From Paragonimus westermani (Eukaryota; Platyhelminthes; Trematoda; Plagiorchiida; Troglotrematidae): a stretch of DNA of 64,000 bases. The notes below the pieces were generated by a model, which saw only the letters and a program-made list of their open reading frames with translations, was not told the origin of the DNA and made no database searches. The position numbers were made by a program, and so were the translations under genes. The DNA is taken from contig QNGE01001299.1 of the NCBI GenBank assembly GCA_008508345.1, positions 1 through 64,000 of the forward strand, written 5' to 3'. Below, piece after piece: positions 59,205-64,000 of the stretch (within the stretch, counting starts at the first letter, position 1; each line of letters begins with the position of its first letter).

Positions 59205-59973
59205 TGTTAATGTGAGAAATGTTCCTGCAAAATAGCCACCCGGAATGATTTGTAGCTGAAAATATGCAACATCGCGAGACAAAAGACAAGGTACCCTAGT
59301 GGAAAAGAAGGCAGTGCACATTTCGTTTTTATCCTCAGGTGACACGCTTGCTGAAACGGAGTCATTTGGAAATAACAATGTCGTCAACAAAACATTCCAT
59401 GCTGCTAAACAACCAGTCTATTTCAACTCTATTCCGATTTTGTGCCTGCGGTTTTAAGACGAAGTGCCGATTTCGGCAGTTTTCTTTTCGGTATGCTGAT
59501 TTACTTGTTCCTGTGGAACTGGTTATATGGGATGCACGACTAGACGCTTATCTGAACGCATTCGCGAGCATCATTCAGCCTGGATCAATAGCGGAGTCAC
59601 CAAGACGACTAACAGCGTAATTGTAACACATCTTGTTGATTCACACCACACCATCAACCCAGTCTCTTTTCTCCGTCCGGGTTATCAAGTCAAAGGCGGT
59701 TAGTCAGAAACAATGAGATGCCTAATTTGGCCACCGCTCAGGCGATCAGAATCTGACTGAATAGCCCACCCTCGTGTTCACAGAAGCTCTTTGTTCAAGG
59801 TTTCCGGTTGCCATGGCCCACCACCCACGCCTTGGCCGATCAAGTTGTTAGGGTTTGAGTCACGTCATAATTGCGACTTACTTGTATCAAAATGTTGTCT
59901 CCATATGCACCGATGACGTGCTGGACCTCGGTTGAACCGGTTGCTTGTTTAGTCCGACTCTATCCAACAAAAA
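59205..59973 (+). pseudogene. Penelope-like element linker and GIY-YIG domain, 5'- and 3'-truncated
   Basis: Plus-strand PLE remnant. FLQNSHPE and FVAENMQHRETKDKVP correspond to the post-RT linker; VEKKAVHISFLSSGDTLAET is the YISLPFKGD block; after two in-frame stops the nuclease follows as FTCSCGTGYMGCTTRRLSER then IREHHSAWINSGVTK, VTHLVDSHHTINPVSF and a TAG. A +1 shift then restores the C-terminal LATAQAIRI and LPWPTTHALADQ. It is cut off at CCAACAAAA (59972), before the 3' motif, and is followed immediately by a second partial copy. It holds no intact catalytic protein. Confidence 0.85.
59567..59973 (+). repeat. 407-bp tandem repeat, copy 1 (PLE GIY-YIG/3' block)
   Basis: Begins AGCATCATTCAGCC within the GIY-YIG codons and ends CTATCCAACAAAA. 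Apart from the A-run length at the junction it is identical by eye to copy 2 and, inverted, to 57790-58195. Confidence 0.88.
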
Positions 59974-60440
59974 AGCATCATTCAGCCTGGATCAATAGCG
60001 GAGTCACCAAGACGACTAACAGCGTAATTGTAACACATCTTGTTGATTCACACCACACCATCAACCCAGTCTCTTTTCTCCGTCCGGGTTATCAAGTCAA
60101 AGGCGGTTAGTCAGAAACAATGAGATGCCTAATTTGGCCACCGCTCAGGCGATCAGAATCTGACTGAATAGCCCACCCTCGTGTTCACAGAAGCTCTTTG
60201 TTCAAGGTTTCCGGTTGCCATGGCCCACCACCCACGCCTTGGCCGATCAAGTTGTTAGGGTTTGAGTCACGTCATAATTGCGACTTACTTGTATCAAAAT
60301 GTTGTCTCCATATGCACCGATGACGTGCTGGACCTCGGTTGAACCGGTTGCTTGTTTAGTCCGACTCTATCCAACAAAATTGTCATACATTTGACCTGAT
60401 GTTGAATAAAGAAAAACCAGCTTGTGCGCTACACGCTTGT
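59974..60440 (+). mobile_element. Second partial PLE copy with 3' terminus (tandem repeat copy 2)
   Basis: Starts at AGCATCATTCAGCC, 407 bases after the first copy, with a few extra A at the junction. It repeats the GIY-YIG C-terminal codons, the TAG and the frameshift, passes CCAACAAAATTGTCATACAT and reaches the 3' motif GACCTGATGTTGAATAAAGA followed by CAGCTTGTGCGCTACACGC near 60399-60445. Head-to-tail joining of a complete to a truncated copy is the common PLE arrangement in which the repeated part acts as a pseudo-LTR. Confidence 0.82.
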
Positions 60441-62254
60441 TCTGTCAACAAATCTGAAATTCATAAATTTTTTGCACATTTTTTTAGCAGACTTTGAGAA
60501 TGGAATTTTAAACCTAAAAAATTCTGAAATTCCTGAAAATTTGTGATTTCGGATAGGAGTTCGCCGCAACCGCTCTGTAACTGACTCATTTATCTCCAAA
60601 CTGGAGACTAATGTTCCTTATAGAAAAGCAACAAGTCTAATGATTGATCATATAAATTTGAAAAACGAGGAACATTTCTACACAAGTTTCAAAATGAATT
60701 CAAATTCCTGTGATACAGTTCAGTTCTTTTTCTTTGAGTATTACCGCTGTTGATGTGAAAAATCACCTCAATTTACGATTCAATCTTAGGCCTGAACATC
60801 GACCAGACTGCGAACTAAGAGAAGCTTAGCTTTCAGCTTTTATTACACAGCAACCACAAGAAATCTACTAAAAATACGTTCTTTTCAAATAAAACACCAT
60901 AATATTCGTAAGTCTTTCCATCGACAAGGAAGAGTAGTAAATCCCGGCATGTCAATGCAAGTATTTGCAGGATCCTATCATTTGGAATAGTCATGGGGTT
61001 GTGATAAACCTAAATCCAACTGGAGAAAATCAGAATGATTGAGCAATTGACGTCTGAAAGAATATACTCAAGACCTCGTAGCACTTCCAAATATACATTT
61101 ATATAATGAACAAGCTTAAGTATCTTTTGGTAGACTATAAACTTTGTCTGCGTTATGTTAACACCCCAGAACCTCTCATCAGCAAAATAGGTGTGGAAAT
61201 AGTCGACAAGGATTTGCACTAAAATTAGTTTCACAAATATTTCAGAATATAACATATATCAGTTCGTCCTTTTCGTGTCAGGAATGGGTAGTTTCACCTT
61301 AGCCAAACTAAGCAGGAGAACACAGTACAATAAGATATTCGTTGTTGTAATTGTGATGTTTGATGAATATTCAGAAGGTTGACAATCACATTTTGTAGCT
61401 TTCACACGGAGATCATCCTCGCAAGGCGCTTATTTCGGAACGTCACGCTAAGCTTGAGTTCTTTTAATATAGGCCAGAAGTGGTATATCTGCCCGTTCTG
61501 ACCATGATTTAAGACCGAATCGCCCACCGGTGAGACCAGCTTATCCAATTGTGAAGAACGTTTATGTTGGGTGTGCTGTTGGGAATTGTAACCTCAGCAG
61601 ATGGGAATACTAATTTTAAGTTTAAACTCCAGGAAAGACAGTTCTACAATTTATTCGGCTTACCTTTTGCTAGTTATACCTAACTTAGTCAGTTAATTCC
61701 GACTTTTTATTGTTTTCGTGTCATGGAGTGAATGTAAAACTTCTCACAGTTTTATCAATATCGATGCAATCAGTATTGCATCATCAATGTATCTGCTTTT
61801 CCTGCCAATTTGAACAACTTAAAATCTCTCTCAGGCGTTAGGTGACCACGCTGTTCGTACTATTTTTAACAGATATCCCAATCAAAATGCTTGAAACTTC
61901 CGGCTTTGGCTTGCCAAGTGCTGTCTACTTAATAAGTGTTGTCTACATTCATCCATCCAGTGCCAATTTAATCAATTATGGGTTCGTTATCATTGGTTTC
62001 GATGCTGGCGGGTGAAAAATCCGACTTGATTTTGTATCCAGCTTGTACGGGTTAAGTTTCAGTACCATGATCTGTGGTTTGCCTCCATAAAACAAGTTCC
62101 ATAATGAAGAAAAATGTCTGCATCTCGAAGTTACTTGAAAGAATCTCAGGCTTAACTTTTGCTTAAGTTTTACTAAGAGGCAATCTCTTGATTAACAACT
62201 AGTTTTCTTTCCGGTTGAAACGGTACATTTCATTAGTACTAGCAGACTGACGGT
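60441..62254. other. No recognisable gene or repeat
   Basis: AT-rich unique sequence with an 81-codon minus frame at 61010-61255 lacking motifs. Confidence 0.4.
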
Positions 62255-62336
62255 AACTTCAAATTGAACACCACACATAGTTGGTCGCAGCCTTTTCGTT
62301 TAGATAAGCTTATCGGCTAGTCCACTTCTGAGGGAG

Positions 62337-62380
62337 GCACCAGACTGGAGTTTCATTTTCATTAGAGCTATCAGCAGTGC
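62337..62380 (-). ncRNA. Degenerate hammerhead ribozyme (one core base deleted)
   Basis: Minus strand reads GCACTG, CTGATA, GCTCTAATGAAAAT, GAAA, CTCCAGTC, TGGTGC. It lacks one G of the CUGANGA core, and helix II pairs poorly; predicted inactive. Confidence 0.65.
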
Positions 62381-62499
62381 ACATCCCTGTATATGCTTGT
62401 GACATCAGCGTGTCAATCACAACGCCAGTAACCTCACAGGGCATGCTACCCTCAGAAGCACGGCGGTTACAGTGCAAACTCCGATCCGGACAGGGATAT

Positions 62500-62544
62500 G
62501 CAACACCGATGAGCTCTAATCAGAAAGAAACCAGAGTCTGGTGC
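62500..62544 (+). ncRNA. Degenerate hammerhead ribozyme (U4 to C)
   Basis: Reads GCAACAC, CGATGA after a C (so CCGATGA in place of CTGATGA), GCTCTAATCAGAAA, GAAA, CCAGAGTC, TGGTGC. The invariant U is C and helix II is disrupted, so it is probably inactive. Confidence 0.65.
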
Positions 62545-62640
62545 TTCTTTTCGAAGTGGCCCAGCCAATAAACTTAACTGAATGCAAAGGCTGCAACCAG
62601 ACGCGGGTGTTGTTCAATATGAAATAATCTGAATCTCGAA

Positions 62641-64000
62641 TTTCTATTACAAACTGACAGATCTTTCATTCATTTCAGTAAAACTTGTAAAGTTAGATTT
62701 CAAGCTGGAAGTCTGAAACATGAGGTGCAGAAATTGTCCTGCCGCTAGCCGTTGACTCTTTATGTAGATTGAATCAAGCTTATGATGAAAAATTCAAAAT
62801 GTTTCAATCTTCTACAACCAAATAAATTTTGAAACAAAAAAAAATGCTCTTGTAATTTTTGCAAGCGACCAGGTCACTTCTTTTTCCATTCACTCGTGTC
62901 TACAATCTTTCGTGTGCAAATGTGTACAGAGCGGAACAACCTCGTCAGTGTTCTCAACACAACAATTGCGGCCTCAGGAAAATTCTTAACTGTAAGGTGG
63001 TTGAAAATAATATCAAAAGAATTGTCTGATCGACTCCGTCACAGTGGCTTCAAATGGCATACAACCCCTTGCTAATTTTCAGACAGCTTTAATTGAATCA
63101 TCATTTGCTTTGTATTAACCCTGTTACTGCAAACTGCGTTCTACCTTTAAGGTTGACAGGAACTGCAGAAATATACCAAACCTATACCAGACCAAACCGC
63201 GGAAAACACCGGTCATTCGTTTGCCTTCACTATCTGAGTGGACGCATTTAATTCGGGACTGTTCTCGAAAGTATTTCTTCTGAGCGTGTGTTATGTAGTA
63301 CAGAGCCGTTTGGCTGTTTATATAAAAATTTGTTTTTGCCACAAACACTTAAGAATTGAATTGGAAAAGATCCAATTATGAAAAACCTAGCTTCGGTTGG
63401 ATCCGTGCCAGCAACAGAAACAGTAGGTTCAGACTCGACAAGTCACACAACATGTGAGCTAGTGTTTATCGATTATAGTAATCGGCATTAGTTAGTTTTA
63501 TGTCAAAGGTACTAAGCATGGTTCGAACTGTCAACTTCAAAGGAGGCGATGGTGTCTGAATAAATTAACTTGGCTTATTAAGACGTCACCACCTACAACC
63601 TTTAATATTCAGCAAATTTCTCACTCCGATCATTGCATCTCACGTTCTACACTGCTATATTTGCCTAGTTCACTTTATTTGTTAATCACACGGATCTTTA
63701 GGTCGTTATTACACGTTCGAACTCTAAGGCGACTTCTGCAGCTCAAAGAAGTTTCCGTAATGGTATGTCATTCTTCTTCGGTGTAACTTTAATGCAAAAA
63801 ATGTTCTTCTGTACAAACCAATCTTTCCTTCTATCGAGTTCATTAATAGTTACACAAGGCAGTAATTTGCTATAGACAGCTGAGAACGTTCGTCAATTGG
63901 AGTAAGAGATTTTTAATCAGTTCCACTTGTTACTTTTTTATGGTATATAAATCTGTCAACAAAAATCAAAGTACAATCGTAAATGAATCTCAATCGTAGC
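62641..64000. other. No recognisable gene or repeat
   Basis: AT-rich unique sequence with a 74-codon minus frame at 63124-63348 without motif. Nothing else seen to the right edge. Confidence 0.4.

Larger units (their letters stand above)
62255..62640. repeat. Decayed head-to-head pair of hammerhead SINE copies
   Basis: A minus-strand copy (about 62400 down to 62255) and a plus-strand copy (about 62470 to 62640) of the SINE family at 25.1-26.2 kb face away from a common centre. Both keep the ribozyme and the GCTTCTTTTCG or equivalent 3' flank through CGCTGCGAC-like and TTCAATTTGAA-like stretches. The tRNA-like head is only faintly visible in the plus copy (GTGCAAACTCCGATCCGG near 62472, in place of the B box). 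Older than the 25 kb insertion. Confidence 0.7.

Noticed and set aside
1..64000. Flatworm spliced-leader RNA gene or rRNA
   Set aside because: No stretch resembling a spliced-leader exon with adjacent donor, nor any rRNA-like conserved block, was recognised by eye.

Overview
The window looks like AT-rich (by eye roughly 60% A+T) nuclear DNA of a metazoan, most likely a flatworm and probably a trematode. I infer this from three things: many degraded Penelope-like elements (PLEs) with an RT plus GIY-YIG architecture, a tRNA-promoted short repeat carrying a hammerhead ribozyme (the design of the schistosome SM-alpha repeat), and the near absence of long open frames. The species is not determined. 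There are no operons, no bacterial-style genes, no rRNA and no convincing functional tRNA. No host gene can be named; a few unrecognised frames could be exons.

Layout. 1-505 is the inner end of a minus-strand PLE that runs off the left edge. 546-15828 is mostly featureless, with an unrecognised 193-codon frame at 4721-5302 and a worn ribozyme-SINE relic near 12.5 kb. 15829-17175 holds the best preserved PLE (RT palm, linker, GIY-YIG, C-terminus; one in-frame stop; YVDN instead of YxDD). 18029-18358 is a candidate first coding exon and 20201-20566 another candidate exon. 23770-24510 is the 3' end of a non-LTR retrotransposon (LINE) with a C-terminal zinc finger.

25069-26177 is the most interesting locus. 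A 10-bp direct repeat flanks one compound insertion made of an inverted partial copy followed by exactly two 431-bp units. Each of the three copies has Pol III A and B boxes and a complete type I hammerhead ribozyme core. A decayed relative with the same head-to-head geometry lies at 62255-62640.

From 29 kb to 60 kb there are further PLE pieces: a hammerhead-like PLE end at 29.4 kb, an N-terminal/RT piece at 32.9-33.8 kb, a post-RT piece at 37.3-37.8 kb, a 330-codon relic at 44.7-46.0 kb, a 3' terminus at 51.3 kb, a rearranged end at 55.6-55.9 kb, and a complex cluster at 57.8-60.4 kb. In that cluster one inverted and two tandem copies of a roughly 405-bp GIY-YIG/3'-end block are identical by eye, including their stop codons.

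How the parts relate. PLE proteins (RT plus GIY-YIG nuclease) are autonomous mobilising enzymes. The hammerhead SINE has no protein and, by analogy with retrozymes, may borrow such machinery; this is inference. All PLE and LINE frames here are broken, so the window is a graveyard of such elements, with two signs of recent activity or homogenisation (the 431-bp dimer and the 405-bp identical blocks).
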